Source of the DNA: Anodontia alba
Taxonomy: Eukaryota; Mollusca; Bivalvia; Lucinida; Lucinidae
Reading direction: 5' to 3'
Assembly (NCBI GenBank): GCA_964016985.1
Contig: OZ024828.1
Coordinates: forward strand, 2,319,701 to 2,383,700
Length of the DNA stretch: 64,000 nt
Both the position numbers and the translations under genes were made by a program. Every line of letters starts with the position of its first letter. The first letter of the stretch is position 1. The notes under the pieces were generated by a model. That model saw nothing but the letters and a program-made list of their open reading frames with translations. It was not told where the DNA came from and searched no databases. Below are positions 35,961-47,232 of the stretch, piece by piece.

Positions 35961-36266
35961 TTTGTTTGTGTTGAGGTTTTACGGCCCAGTCAACCCAATG
36001 GGGTCATGTCGAGCACGGTCAGTTTACCTAACCACATGTTTACTGGGCAGGCTTAGTCCTCTAAGCGGTTAACCAGTATTGTGCACATTCTTTCGCCAGA
36101 ACCTGACAACTGCCCTTCTTGAATCAGGGGAAGGGAGAGAATGACCGTAGAAAATATTTCATGATCAATCTCCACGAAAGAAAGTTGCCGACCTCGGCGG
36201 GGGTTGAACCCGCGACCTCCTGGTCTCCAGTCGGACGGCGCATCCAAATGAGCCACCGAGGCTGAC
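35961..36266 (-). mobile_element. Young S1 SINE with 12-bp target duplication
   Basis: TTCTTTCATGTA flanks the element at 35949-35960 and 36267-36278. The 306-bp sequence is nearly the same as the copy at 33172. Its head ends in GGCTCATTTGGATGCGCC, where a G-to-T change weakens the A box. Confidence 0.9.
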
Positions 36267-37009
36267 TTCTTTCATGTAGGTCAGGTCTTTATATAGGGTA
36301 CAGTGACCTACTTGTATGTAATGCTGTCCTCCCCTGAGTACCCACAAAGTGAATCTGATCAAGCTAGACCATATGTACACAACACGGGAGAAACGTCCCA
36401 TGAAAAACTTTATAATAGAGATCGATGGTTGTAAATATAGGTCATAGTGGTTCTTTATAGCCCTGCAACGGCTACACTACATGTACATGTACCCACAGTC
36501 AAATCAACGTCAGTCCAGGTCAAATAATACATGAGACTTTGCACTTGAGGTTTTTTTAATGTCAGGTCAGAGATCAATACAGGTCAGTGACCTACTTATA
36601 TTATGCAGATGTACCCACACACCAAATTTTATCATACAGTACAGAACATATGACCAAATATGTGCACAGACTGGCAGATCTATAGAATTACTACTGACAA
36701 GACAGGACACCCACAAAATTGAAATGTGGGTAAGCTGTACACTGAGTAAATATTATAGTAAATGTATTATAGTAGCCAAACACCAAGTTAATTTTCCAGT
36801 TTATGAAAATGTAAGTAATGTTTGCAGAGTTTGCTAAACAGGCCGAGATGTAGGCAAAACAGTAGTGTTAGGTAATGTGAAAGATAAAATACCATGTTTT
36901 TTCATGAAATACCATGCTATGTATCACAATATACCTGTGAAGGACTTCCATTTGTTCATTTGATAAGATTATTTCAAGTGTCTCCGTATCTGTAAACCAC
37001 TTTAGTGAC
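36267..37009. other. Repeat fragments, no gene
   Basis: GTGACCTACTTGTATGTAATG and GGTCAGTGACCTACTTATATT (about 36302 and 36580) suggest two units of a decayed core. Nothing else is recognised. Confidence 0.35.
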
Positions 37010-37170
37010 ACAGAAGCCTCTTGGTACAATTGGTGAGCTACTTCCGACACAAACCAGGGGTAGTGACTTCTATTCCGGGCTTCCCAACTTTCACACAAGT
37101 CTTGAACCGAGGTCCCATCACTATATGACCTCAGTTGTTGTTGGGACGTTAAGCTCAAACACACACATAC
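37010..37170 (+). mobile_element. SINE, family S4
   Basis: GTACAATTGGTGAGCTACTT, AACCAGGGGTAGTGACTTC and CTTGAACCGAGGTCCCATC lead to the tail GGGACGTTAAGCTCAAACAC and a CA tract. The plan and the tail match other animal SINEs ending in GGGACGTTAAAC. An overlapping 125-codon minus-strand frame is a shadow. Confidence 0.6.
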
Positions 37171-37857
37171 ATTCACTCCAGTGACCTGGCTGTCACTTGA
37201 AAAGCTAACATTACAAGCAACTTGTGTCATTTTGTTTGCTTTCATTTATTAATCTACTTTCGGTTTCATTTCACTGTAAATAGTGGGACGAGGCAGTTTA
37301 AGAGGAAGGGCCACTGCCACACATTTACAATAACAGAATTCAGAATGTGTGCATATTAAACACTGTGAGAAGACCGAAATACCACTACTGCCCAAAAGTA
37401 CTGCGGTATAAACAGCATCGACTAAACAAACAGTGTTTGCTGGTATAAATAAATAGTGGTATACGAGTTTTACCACACATTTCTACAAAATATCTCTCAG
37501 ATATTTCCTATTTCAGTATTTCATAAAGTAGCGGTCAACACTACTTAAATTCAGTTACTTTCCATGCTCTTTATACATTGTACATAATGTTTCACTGCTG
37601 TTCTTCAAAACCATTACAATCAATCCATAACTTCCAAAAACAGCTTCCTAGCTTGCAGCCAAGCGAATAAGAGTCCCTCAACCTGAAGCTAAGTGTAAAA
37701 ACGATGTGCACAGTCTCATCTATAAAAGCCCCTCAGCATTTCCATTTACCTCCTGGTAAGGATTTTTACCCCCTAAATTTGCCCTGTACCTGCAAAAATG
37801 ACCAGGCTCTTTATGTGCTGCTGAATACTGATGGTACAAAATTAATGAAACTAGAGC
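37171..37857. other. No recognised feature
   Basis: Several short frames, none with a domain or repeat signature I know. Confidence 0.35.
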
Positions 37858-38756
37858 AAGTGCCCAGAGGGTCACGAATGCATGTACCCCCGGCAGGCGC
37901 CATTTCTTAATTATAAAATATTTTAAAAGTTAATGACAATGATATAGGGCAAGCTTTAGTTTACAATGTCACTGATCTATCATTCCAAGAACAACTTTCC
38001 TAGGGTAAATAGTCTTTAAGATATGAAGCAAATTTGCTGGGCCATAAAATATAGGCCACTGACTAACATATACTTGAGAAGTTAATCTGATGGTCACACT
38101 GATGCATTATACCAACTATGATGTTAATACATTAAATAATCTAAGATACTAAGCAAAATCACTAGACCATGAAATATAGGTCATACTGATTTATATTTAC
38201 TTTGAGGTGAAAGTTTGGGTCACACTGTGTCTTTATATCTAATATAACATTTAAGTATCAAACAGTGTGAGTATATAAGACAAAATCACAGGGCTATGAA
38301 ATATAGGTCACATAACCCCAAAATATGACAGTAATACATCAAAATGTCCTTATTACACTGAATGTTGATGTGATAAACATGTCTGATAAACATCATTCTT
38401 TAATAAGAAGTTGTTTGCATAAACAATCTGCAATATACTACTTTAAACTGCAATATATTACTTTACTGGGGTGTCCTAGATTTTGACCTCGTCCTGCCCT
38501 GGGGAATGACCCAGGGGTTCACTGATGTAGAATCGAAGAGAACCCTCCCAGGTACCCCATACCAAATACGAAAAATTCTTTATCAATGGCTGCAGAGTAT
38601 AAGCAATCAAAAACCTTCAAAGTAAAACTTGGTTATAGAATCACATCTGGACAGACAGACTGAAGGACGGATAGATGGACGGACAGACAAACTGACTAAC
38701 GAAACTGATGAAAACTATATACCCCTTCGGCACACTTTATATGCCGGGGGTATAAT
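37858..38756. repeat. Tandem-core element, core T12
   Basis: The left end has GTGCCCAGAGGGTCACGAATG and GTACCCCCGGCAGGCGCC. Degenerate units carry GCCATAAAATATAGG and TATGAAATATAGGTCACA. GGACGGATAGATGGACGGAC follows at about 38662, and the right end is a hairpin at 38718-38754 (TATACCCCTTCGGCA / TGCCGGGGGTATA). Confidence 0.65.
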
Positions 38757-38805
38757 AACAGTAAATGTGCTCAATTTTAAAATGTGGTAGGATCCCTGCC
38801 ATATG

Positions 38806-39135
38806 GAGCAGATTAGTGCAGTGGTAAAACACTGAAGGGTTACTGGTTTGAGACTCGCACCAGGCGTCATGTGTTATGTCCTTCAGCGAGATACCTAATC
38901 AACATTGTTTAGTACTGGTTTCTACCCAGGAAGTCCTGCGCTATTACAAAGTAATTGTTTTGTACTTGTTTCTACCCAGGAAGTGGAATTGGTGCAGTGG
39001 TAAAAACGTGATATAGTGGTTCTGGGTTCCAGTCCCAAAAATGTGTCATGCCATGTGTCCTGGAGTAAGACACTTTTAATATCTACATTGCTTAGTACTG
39101 GCTTCCACCCAGGAATTAACTGAGGTTATGGCCAA
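38806..39135 (+). mobile_element. SINE family S5, two adjacent copies
   Basis: Each copy has a tRNA-like head (GTGCAGTGGTAAAACACTG with GGTTTGAGACTCGC, and GTGCAGTGGTAAAAACGTG with GGGTTCCAGTCCC) and the tail TTTAGTACTGG-TTC-ACCCAGGAA. The first spans about 38811-38990 and the second about 38985-39133. A GATA/GATAT tract follows at 39155-39185. Confidence 0.65.
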
Positions 39136-39251
39136 ATTTGACAAACTCAGTAACAGATAGATAGACAGATATATAGATAGATATATGGTGGCACAGTAAA
39201 GGGAATTAATAATAATAAAATAACCAAAGATGCTAAAAATTCCATTTCCTC

Positions 39252-39757
39252 ACAGCCTGGTTAGCTCATTTGGTAGAGCACCTAACCTGCAAGCATGGGG
39301 TCGCAGGTTCGAGTCCTGCATCTGGCACACTTTTTCAGGGTTCTCACTAGGATTTTAAAAGTACATGTAGGAGTCTGGGACTCCCTTTTTTTATAAAAAA
39401 GTAGGAGTCCCAGCCAAAAAGTAGGAATCACACTCCCCAAAAATACGAGTCCCATCTTTTTTTTCTTTTTTCATGACTCTCCTTTAATAGTGAGCAAGTC
39501 CCCGGTAACTTCATTCTTGGTAGAGCACCTGACTTGCAAGCAGAGGATTGCAGGTTCAAGCCCTGCATCAGGCACACTTTTTCAGGGTTCTCACTAGGAT
39601 TTTAAAAGTAGGAGTCTGGGACTCCCTTTTTAATAAAAAGTAGGAGTCCCAGCCAAAAAGTAGGAGTCACACTCCCCAAAAATAGAAGTCCCATTTTTTT
39701 TTTTTTTTTCATGACTCTCCTTTAATAGTGAGCAAGTCCCCGGTAACTTCATTCTAT
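39252..39757 (+). mobile_element. SINE family S6 with tRNA-Ala-like head, tandem duplicated
   Basis: GCCTGGTTAGCTCATTTGGT and GCAGGTTCGAGTCCTGC form a tRNA-like head with a TGC anticodon position. The acceptor stem has one mismatch and one wobble pair and the anticodon stem is poor, so this is SINE-derived and not a working tRNA. The body TAGGAGTCTGGGACTCCC through GAGCAAGTCCCCGGTAACTT is repeated once: unit 1 about 39275-39519, unit 2 about 39520-39757. Confidence 0.75.
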
Positions 39758-40247
39758 AAATAGCTGATGGAGAATCTGTTTCCTTATTTTCACGTACTTT
39801 TTTGTTTTGTTTTTTTTTTTGTTTTTTTTTTTCAACTGATTTTGGTCTCAGGAGGGTATTAAGGATTCTTGGGCCCATCAAAATTTGAAAAGGCCCATCA
39901 AAATTCTAAATTTTACATATATTTGAATGGGACATGGACCCTTGGCCCATTTCAAGGGCCCATACTAACTTTGGGCTAGAATTATCCCTGCCAGGGTGCA
40001 TCTAAGCAGTGCCATTAGACTCTTCACAGGGTTTACGGGATAGATTCGACGGGACCGAAACTATTTTTCTTTTAGTGACAAGTAGGAATAACGGTTTTGA
40101 TGCACAGACTATCTGGTAAAGGGATAAGGTACTATCTTTTTTGTGGCCACTTGTCGTGTTTTCACAGAAAACAGTAAGCAGGCACTTTTGATGTTAGTGA
40201 TGAAAATTCAGTGCCCGAAAAAATTTAAAATGTAAAAAAAAAAAGAT

Positions 40248-40280
<33 letters not shown>

Positions 40281-40826
40281 CCAGCCTCAAGGCATGAAAG
40301 CATGACACATGCGTGTGCATTTTCAATGGATTAGTCAGTCGGTGCAGGCAATACACAATGAGGGACACATACCGGTGTCAGTCTCATGCTTTAATTGCTT
40401 GATCGCTGAAGTGTGAACTGCCAACACGTTTAACTACCATTTGCTTAGGCCAAAGAAAAAAATATGTATATTTCAAGTTATACGGAATTTTGAAATAGGG
40501 ACAGTAGGTTGGTATATATTTTCATTTTGCTAAAAGTTTTTATATGAGGTTAATAAGAAAGCAATACGACCAAACAGGAAAATGCCCCCAAAAAACTTAA
40601 AAAAAACTTTTAGGTTGGTGGAGATAAATTAAGCATAGTTGGGTAACCTGAAACACACACTTTTTTATTTTAGGCCTAAGCAAATAACGGTACTGTCGCC
40701 GGTGTGAAAAGCATGCGCCGGATTACTACTGTTCTTTTAAAATGCTACCAACGGTACGAATATCATGTGGCAGACTTTAGACTCCAGTCAAATAATCTGA
40801 TCATAATTAGTAGTCATCCCACCGGA
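39758..40826. other. Homopolymer-rich, gene-free stretch
   Basis: T and A tracts lie at 39800-39833 and 40238-40278. Between them are AAGGCCCATCAAAATT repeats (about 39872-39905) and no gene I can support. Confidence 0.4.
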
Positions 40827-41130
40827 TTTGATTGATTGTGTTGGGGTTTAACGACACGTCAACCCTTGAGGGTCATTTTGTGTCGTCTCCCAGAGAAAGG
40901 GAGAAAAGAGATAGAAGACAGAGTAGAGGAGATGAAAGAGAGGGACAGGGAAGAAAGAGGAACAGGAATGAAAGTGAAGAAACAGAAGAAATAAAAACAT
41001 TCCCCCTCTACCCTTACCCACTACAAGGATAGCAGGCCTTGCCCAACTGTAAGCCAATATCAGTTGGACGCCCCAGTGATGTAAGATACACAGCACCTTC
41101 GCACCACCCGACCACCCCCTACCGGAAAAA
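40827..41130 (-). mobile_element. S2-family SINE-like element, near full length
   Basis: On the minus strand it runs from TGGTCGGGTGGTGCGAAGG through GGCGTCCAACTGATATTGG, GGCCTGCTATCCTTGTAG and a long pyrimidine-rich stretch to the tail GTCGTTAAACCCCAACACA. The head could be a degenerate tRNA-like promoter but this is weak. The copy at 41431 is almost identical, so both are young. Confidence 0.75.
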
Positions 41131-41362
41131 AACATGCGTCCCGTGGACTCGGCTTTGGGAGTTTTTAGGAGTCCAGATCCTGATTTATGCATCCGGGGAT
41201 GCAGGATTCTGCATCCCCAAGAACACTGCTTTTTCATCCTTAGTTTACTTTAATAACCCACGGGGTTGGTGTTGATAAGTGCATGTAGAGGCTAGAAACT
41301 GATAGTTGATGCCTGACACTTAAAAGTTAAAAGGGGAAGGAGTGTGGTGATTGGCAGGATTG

Positions 41363-41763
41363 TCAGCCTGGTTAGCTCTGTTGGTAGAGCACCTGACTTG
41401 CAAGCAGGGGGTTGTGGGTACGAGTCCTGTTTTTTGATTGTGTTGGGGTTTAACGACACGTCAACCCTTGAGGGTAATTTTGTGTCATCTCCCAGAGAAA
41501 GGGAGAAAAGAGATAGAAGAGAGAGTAGAGGAGATGAAAGAGAGGGACAGGGAAGAAAGAGGAACAGGAATGAAAGTGAAGAAACAGAAGAAATAAAAAC
41601 ATTCCCCCTCTACCCTTACCCACTACAAGGATAGCAGGCCTTGCCCAACTGTAAGCCAATATCAGTTGGACGCCCCAGTGATGTAAGATACACAGCACCT
41701 TCGCACCACCCGACCACCCCAGGCGAGTCCTGTATCGGACACACTTTTCCTCCTTAGTTTACT
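41363..41763 (+). mobile_element. S6 SINE head split by an S2 insertion
   Basis: The S6 head GCCTGGTTAGCTCTGTTGG through GGTACGAGTCCTGT is interrupted. CGAGTCCTGT recurs at 41724-41733, followed by ATCGGACACACTTTTCC, which completes the S6 pattern. Confidence 0.8.
41431..41723 (-). mobile_element. S2 insertion with 10-bp target duplication
   Basis: The 293-bp S2 copy lies exactly between CGAGTCCTGT at 41421-41430 and 41724-41733. This fixes both ends of the family: T's plus TGATTGTGTTGGGG on one side and CCCGACCACCCCAGG on the other. It also shows TPRT-like integration. Confidence 0.9.
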
Positions 41764-41769
41764 TATTTT

Positions 41770-42340
41770 TATCCCCACGCTTTTTAGAAAAAGCGTCGGG
41801 GATACTGTTATCGCCTCCGTCCGTCTGTCCATTATGTTATCTCCTCCCAAACCGCTGGACAGAATCCAACCAAATTTGGTGAGTGGCTTGCTTACACAAG
41901 TGGGGCATGCAAGAGCACGTTTATTTTTGGCCCCGCCCCCAGGGGCCCTGGGGAGGGGTCAAAAGGTCAAATATTAACAATTTCCAATTTCAAAGTCAAT
42001 TTTAAAGATTTTTATGCAAAAATGTGCACATATACTCAGTACTGATAGATGTAAAACATATTGAACGGGATTTACTTTGTGACTCCAGGAACACACTTTG
42101 GGGTGGGACTTGGGGGGGATGGGGCGGGGTCAAAAATTAAGTTTCTCATAACATGGTCATGTGGCATATCAAATTGAAGGGAATGATGAGTAGAATAACA
42201 TACAAGTAGAATTTTGCCTGGTTGCTTAAAACTATGCTGTGTGGTACAAGGGCAATTTCTGCCAGAAGCGTGGGGATTTGCGATGGCGTGCCATCGACTG
42301 CCCAATCTGGCGTGCCATCGACTGCCCAATCTAGTTTTTT
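41770..42340 (+). repeat. Tandem-core element, core T13
   Basis: It opens with a hairpin at 41770-41804 (TATCCCCACGCTTTTT / AAAAAGCGTCGGGGATA), then CCGTCCGTCTGTCC and TATGTTATCTCCTCCCAAAC. Two core units contain GGGGAGGGGTCAAAAGGTCA and GGGCGGGGTCAAAAATTAAG. It ends near GAAGCGTGGGGATTTGCGAT and a doubled GGCGTGCCATCGACTGCCCA. Confidence 0.6.
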
Positions 42341-43591
42341 TTTATTTTTATAAATGTTACTAAATGAAAAGGGTGCAAGCCTGTGTGCATTTTAAGTGAT
42401 TTTTTTTTCATCAGGTGTACCAGACAAATTTCACCTCAAGATCAACAACGTACATCTTCAGCAACGTGATATGTACATAGCAGGCACTATATCAGTTCTT
42501 CGGATTTATGGCAAAACCACCAAAAATTGCAAAATGCAATGAAAAATCGATTTGTGCACAAAACATCTCCATTTTTGTATAATGTTCCAACAAAATATTT
42601 ATGCAGCTATGTACACATTTTGAAAACTGTAGACACTTTAACCAACTATACTTAAAAAAGTGTTACAAAATATAGGAATAGATTGTAAAAGTGTCTGGAT
42701 CAGATCCGGTGCATGTCAGAAGCCAGATTTTTCCAAAGACAGAACATCCATATAGCCTGGAAACCCAAAACTCAATTCACCTAAGGTTCAGCAATCCTGC
42801 TATCATTTTTTATTGCAAGAATGATTTTCTGTACATATATTTTATATATTTGACTAAATACCTACGAGAATCTTAATATTAAAAGAAATAAACCTCAAAT
42901 CTTTACATTCTACAATCTTCAGAAAAAAACGGGGTGTTTTGGGCATGTTCTGATCTCCACTCTAAATTTCTTTGAATATCACGGGCAACCAGATTCATTC
43001 TATGCATATTATATAAAATGAGCATTTAATTTAGACATTAACTGTTCTAAATTGTTGATGTTATTTATATTCATTCACATGCATGTCACTGGTTAGTGAT
43101 TTTTTGGGAGACCCCCTAAATATTTAGCATTTTGTGACAAATTTTGATTTTTATGCATAAAATTGTAAGCGAAAACTGATTTTCTTCAAAATCAACTGGG
43201 ATGTTAGTTGTTTCTTATTATTTTTAATGTGACATATATTTAAGAAAGGTTTGTTTTCATATTATTCTCAGAAGAGGGGGAACAGAATAATTAAGACAAA
43301 AGGCCACAATAGGAATTTAGAGTCCTAAATGATTATGAATTTCAACAAGATTACGAAAAACTAGTTAATGGCGAATATATGTATCTTTATAACTATATGA
43401 CGGTAGGTGTAAGAGAAGATTTGTAAGTTGTAAGAGAGGATTTAGCTCTATATCAAGTCTGTGAATACACTGTACGAAATTATGTACACCACGAAAAGGG
43501 GTATGAAAATCACTATTTGCTGGGAAAAAATAAATACAAAAGGCACCTGCAGAAATAACATAAAATGTGCACGTAAGGTGAAAACAATTAC
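42341..43591. other. Repeat-poor stretch
   Basis: AT-rich sequence with no repeat or gene I recognise. It lies immediately downstream of the candidate first exon on the minus strand and would be its first intron. Confidence 0.35.
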
Positions 43592-43813
43592 CTTCGCAAA
43601 GCCGTGTCCTTGCTCTTCAGTTTCTATATCGTTTGTTCAATGCCGTTTATGAACCGTTTCTAGCCGCAATCTTCTTTTCCCACCATAGGAACAAAGGGAG
43701 ATAAATATGCATGCAACGGAAATTACCGAGAAAAATATCGAGATGCCGTTCTAGAACGAGCGCTTTCCACCAATCACAGCCGCACACACAAAATTCTATT
43801 TATATGATTGGTT
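43592..43813 (-). promoter_or_regulatory. Candidate CpG-rich promoter and non-coding first exon
   Basis: On the minus strand AACCAATC (43806-43813) and TATAAATA (43797-43804) precede a segment with about thirteen CpGs in 200 bp, where flanking DNA has few. A second inverted CCAAT lies about 30 bp further on. The segment ends in a donor, GCGAAG|GTAATTG, with the exon ending at 43592. All ATGs in it meet stops within about 20 codons, so it would be 5' UTR. A natural partner would be a minus-strand gene such as the PDZ exon at 27 kb, but nothing links them directly. CCAAT lies unusually close to TATA. Confidence 0.35.
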
Positions 43814-44213
43814 CCAACCATTAGGCATGTGAGCGATCTCTTATACTATATTTTTGGCACATGCATGCTATTTTGAGATAATTTGGATTAACATAACGAA
43901 CTCGTTTTTTTTTTTTTTTTTGTTTGTTTTACTTTATGATAACCGAAATGTAATCGGTTTTGATGATTGCTTTCGTTCTAACTCGGTAAGTCCTGTATTT
44001 TATTTTACATTCAGTGTTTGAAAGAAGTGACGGTACTTCAACATAAAATAGTACAATTCTCATTTTCGAGATCCCTTTCAAGCGGACGTTTGTTTACTGC
44101 ATATTTATTAGCGTGCCTGGTAACTATTTAGCACTTCTCCAAATTATCTCTTGACCACGTACAACGAGGTCAATCTTTGTCGTCTAGTAACCATTTATAG
44201 GCAGACTATAAAA

Positions 44214-44625
44214 CAAAGGTAAGAGAAAAGTCCAGGGAGCCACAATCACAAACCGCAGCCCTTCCCAGACCCCAAGAGGAAGAGGAAACCGACAAATCGC
44301 CTTGTATACAAGCACAAATCGAACAAACGTACGAAAAGCACTAAGATTAGCTCTCTGTTCCCCAAGTGTGGTAATGGCAATACTAAAAGGACTGAAAAAC
44401 ACAAGAACAAAATGACACACGGAAAGACATACAACAAATCGCCTCGTAGAATAAACCACAAGTACTCATGACGAGTACTCATGGCTAATTCTACTGTATG
44501 CCAGAGTAAATGAAAACCAATAGTTGAACCACGGCGGGCCAAGCCAAAGACATATCGTCAAGCCCCAACCCACTGGTTAAAGTTTTACGAAGAGGCCGTC
44601 ATTGGGTCTGAGGCCCGAACCGGGA
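44214..44625 (-). mobile_element. R repeat copy 2, internally deleted
   Basis: This inverted copy has the 3' terminus word GGTAAGAGAAAAGTCCAGGG at its left and AAGAGGCCGTCATTGGGTCT at its right. The middle third present in copies 1 and 3 (from TTTGTTTATTATAGTG to about CTTTGTTGCTTTG) is missing. The join lies beside a doubled GAGTACTCATG near 44460-44480. Confidence 0.7.
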
Positions 44626-44652
44626 CTATGCTCAGGAGTCGGGAGTAAGTTC

Positions 44653-45029
44653 CGGGAGTAAACTTCGACAAGTAATTAATGACATTAAATGGATACCTGC
44701 CGTGCTGAAAATTGGAACATTTACGGAATATAGACTCTTCTTCCAAATGGATGTTAGATAGTTTCATAATTTATTGTATACGGCTTTTATTCAAGAGAAA
44801 TATCCCACCCCGGCACAAGATTCGCGACCGGGAGTAGACAATGTCGGAAGTAAACTTTGATAAACAATCAATGGTGCTTAATACACACATATCGGGCTGA
44901 AATTTAGAACTTATGAAGAATATAGACTCTTCTCCTAAATGCATATTAGACGTTTTCATAATTTACTGTATTTTGATTTTATACAAGAGAAATATGCCAC
45001 CTCTTTGCAAGATTCGCGGCCGGGAGTAG
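44653..45029. repeat. Two ~190-bp direct repeats between inverted R copies
   Basis: Unit 1 (about 44653-44838) and unit 2 (about 44845-45029) share GGAGTAAACTT, TATAGACTCTTCT, TTTCATAATTTA-TGTAT, CAAGAGAAATAT and AAGATTCGCG-CCGGGAGTAG. They are about 80% alike by eye and encode nothing. Confidence 0.75.
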
Positions 45030-45030
45030 C

Positions 45031-45722
45031 TTAAATCCATTGCTCTTCTCTTACATCTCGTATTACTTCTACTTAAGGCACATTTCTATGTATAGAATGA
45101 AAAACGACTCACCTGCTTTCACAAACACGGGACTTGGGACCCGGCGAATGCGCAGTCATCTGTCCCATATCCCGGGTATGAAAGCAGAAGGGTCACATTT
45201 GACTATTTGTGTATTTTACTTGCCAGTGAGGGACAATGAACTTCATGAAACAACTCAAGAGACACTTTCTGATCTCAACTTATTAGATTCGCCAGAGCTT
45301 CTTCAAATCTTAATGACTTTAACTACCGTAATAAAGTACTTACTGCCAAACTTCTTACGCAGGGCTATCGTTATTTTAAACATCGTAAGGCGTTTTCGAA
45401 ATTTTATCGCAGACACAGTGCCTTGTTATAAATGTTATAAAAATATAGCGTCAGTCTGAAAACACTTCTGCAACAAGGTATATCGGAACCAGAATTTTAC
45501 GGTGACTTAGTGTACAGATTTAGAAAAATTGTAGGTAAATCTAACTTTTCGGAGCAATTAAGAAAACTTATTAACCGTTATAAAAGAATTGGCTATAGCC
45601 TGGATATTATGCGGCAGACTGCATGCCTAGTTGTCAACCCAATCATTGTTGATGGCTATGCTTCACTCTTTAATTGCACGACGGCGGTTCGGGCCTCAGA
45701 CCCAATGACGGCCTCTTCGTAA
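45031..45722 (+). pseudogene. C-terminal remnant of a reverse-transcriptase-type element ORF
   Basis: One frame (to a stop at 45457-45459) contains NTGLGTRRMRSHLSHIPGMK, VFYLPVRDNELHETTQETL and DLNLLDSPELLQ. After a frame change it continues LKTLLQQGISEPEFYGDLVY, NRYKRIGYSLDIMRQTACLV and NPIIVDGYASLFN, and ends VRASDPMTASS with TAA at 45720-45722. I have seen proteins of this kind as multi-copy, retroelement-derived frames in bivalves. The assignment to a Penelope-like or LINE group is a guess. The last eleven residues also end the inverted R copy 2, which ties the ORF to the R repeat as its 3' UTR. At least one frameshift makes it non-functional. Confidence 0.5.
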
Positions 45723-46307
45723 AACTTTAACCAGTAGGTTGGGGCTTGACGATATGTCTTTGGCTTGCCCGCCGTGGTTCTACTATTGGTTTTCATTTAC
45801 TCTGGCATACAGTAGAATTAGCCATGAGTACTCGTCTTTGTTTATTATAGTGATTAATTTGATTTTTGTGTTTTCGCTTTGATGCATTGACTGAGTTGGG
45901 AGCCTTTATGCGAACCGAATTTTTATGTGTTTCTGTATTAAGAGTAGCATCGGGACCCAGGGTGAAGTTAGCTAGGTGTAAAAGTGCTTTAAAACCCCCG
46001 GTGGTTTACTCTACTGACCGTTCTAAGGCGGTGGTCCCGGTGTTAGTCGTACTCTTTGTTGCTTTGTGGTTTATTCTACGAGGCGATTTGTTGTATGTCT
46101 TTCCATGTGTCATTTTGTTCTTGTGTTTCTTAGTCCTTTTAGTATTGAGATTACCTCGCTTGGGGAAGAGAGAGCTAATCTTAGTGCTTTTCGTACGTTT
46201 GTTCGATTTGTGCTTGTTTGGATTTGTCGGTTTCCTCTTCCTCTTGGGGTCTGGGAAGGGCTGCGGTTTGTGATTGTGGCACTCCCTGGACTTTTCTCTT
46301 ACCTTTT
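45690..46307 (+). mobile_element. R repeat copy 3
   Basis: The fullest copy, contiguous with the ORF remnant upstream. It runs from CAGACCCAATGACGGCCTC to ACTTTTCTCTTACC plus T's. A 135-codon hydrophobic frame inside it changes mostly at amino-acid-altering positions relative to copy 1, so I treat it as non-coding. Confidence 0.7.
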
Positions 46308-46626
46308 TTTACATGTAAACACTGCAATAAAGCCTGTGGGAAAAATGTTAATATACTCCCTGACTGTACATGTATGTCGCATAAAGAAATAGTCGGAATC
46401 CTGCCAGTTGATGCCACACGATATGGGTGCCTAGAATTATCGAAACGACTCTAAATACCGAAACGACCACGAAATACCGAAACGGCCAAAAGATATATGT
46501 ATTTACAAGGGTTGGATAAGAGACAAGGCTCCGGGCTTGTTTCAGCTGTGACTGACATTCATAGAGAATTATAGGTATTGTTGAGGGTTAAAGTTTCACT
46601 TGGTTTTAGTGCATGCAGGCATTCAT

Positions 46627-46876
46627 TTGTGGTTTATTCTACGAGGCGATTTGTTGTATGTCTTTCCATGTGTCATTTTGTTCTTGTGTTTTTCAGTCCT
46701 TTTAGTATTGCGATTACCTCGCTTGGGGAAGAGAGAGCTAATGTTAGTGCTTTTCGTACGTTTGTTCGGTTTGTGCATGTTTAGATTTGTCGGTTTCCTC
46801 TTCCTCTTGGGGTCTGGGAAGGGCTGCGGTTTGTGATTGTGGCACTCCCTGGACTTTTCTCTTACCCTTTTTTTTT
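46627..46876 (+). mobile_element. R repeat copy 4, 5'-truncated
   Basis: Only the last ~240 bp of R are present, starting at TGTGGTTTATTCTACGAGG and ending ACTTTTCTCTTACCC plus T's. A shared 3' end with a variable 5' truncation is the usual outcome of target-primed reverse transcription. Confidence 0.75.
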
Positions 46877-47232
46877 ATTCAATATATATTTTTTCGGACA
46901 GTCTTTAGTGTTGTGTCGATCAGAGATTTATTGTTTAAGAACACGCACTGATATCATTACAACATCAACAATAAAAAACTTTCCTGTTCTTTGATTTATA
47001 AATGTTTTCCATGCGATATGACTAACAGGAATATAGCATGGTATTATGGAAAATGCAGGAAATAATTGGTTTGTGTATCAACAGCGAATCTTTATTGTCT
47101 ACATTTTAGGATTTGTCTTTTTTTTTTTAAGTGCGTTCCCGCTCGTGATTCGGTAGTGGTTTAATGTGTCACTTACTGGCTCTTATTGGATTATGGATAT
47201 GCCTTTATGAAAATATAAAACCTAACCCAATA
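46877..47232. other. No recognised feature
   Basis: AT-rich, without ORFs or matches to the repeat families listed. Confidence 0.35.

Noticed and set aside
36868..37245. 125-codon minus-strand frame
   Set aside because: It overlaps the S4 SINE and shows no domain; the frame is a shadow of the repeat.
39252..39327. Functional tRNA-Ala (TGC) gene
   Set aside because: The acceptor stem has a mismatch and a wobble, the anticodon stem is poor, and the same head recurs attached to SINE bodies at 39.5 and 41.4 kb.
40848..41237. 129-codon minus-strand frame repeated at 41450-41698
   Set aside because: It lies entirely in S2 elements and is pyrimidine-tract driven (Phe/Ser/Leu-rich).
43461..43652. 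63-codon plus-strand frame overlapping the candidate promoter
   Set aside because: No recognisable domain; the better signals here (TATA, CCAAT, donor) are on the opposite strand.
44214..46876. R repeats as long terminal repeats of an LTR element
   Set aside because: There is no constant 5' end, no TG...CA ends, no flanking 4-6-bp duplications, and one copy is truncated only at the 5' side.
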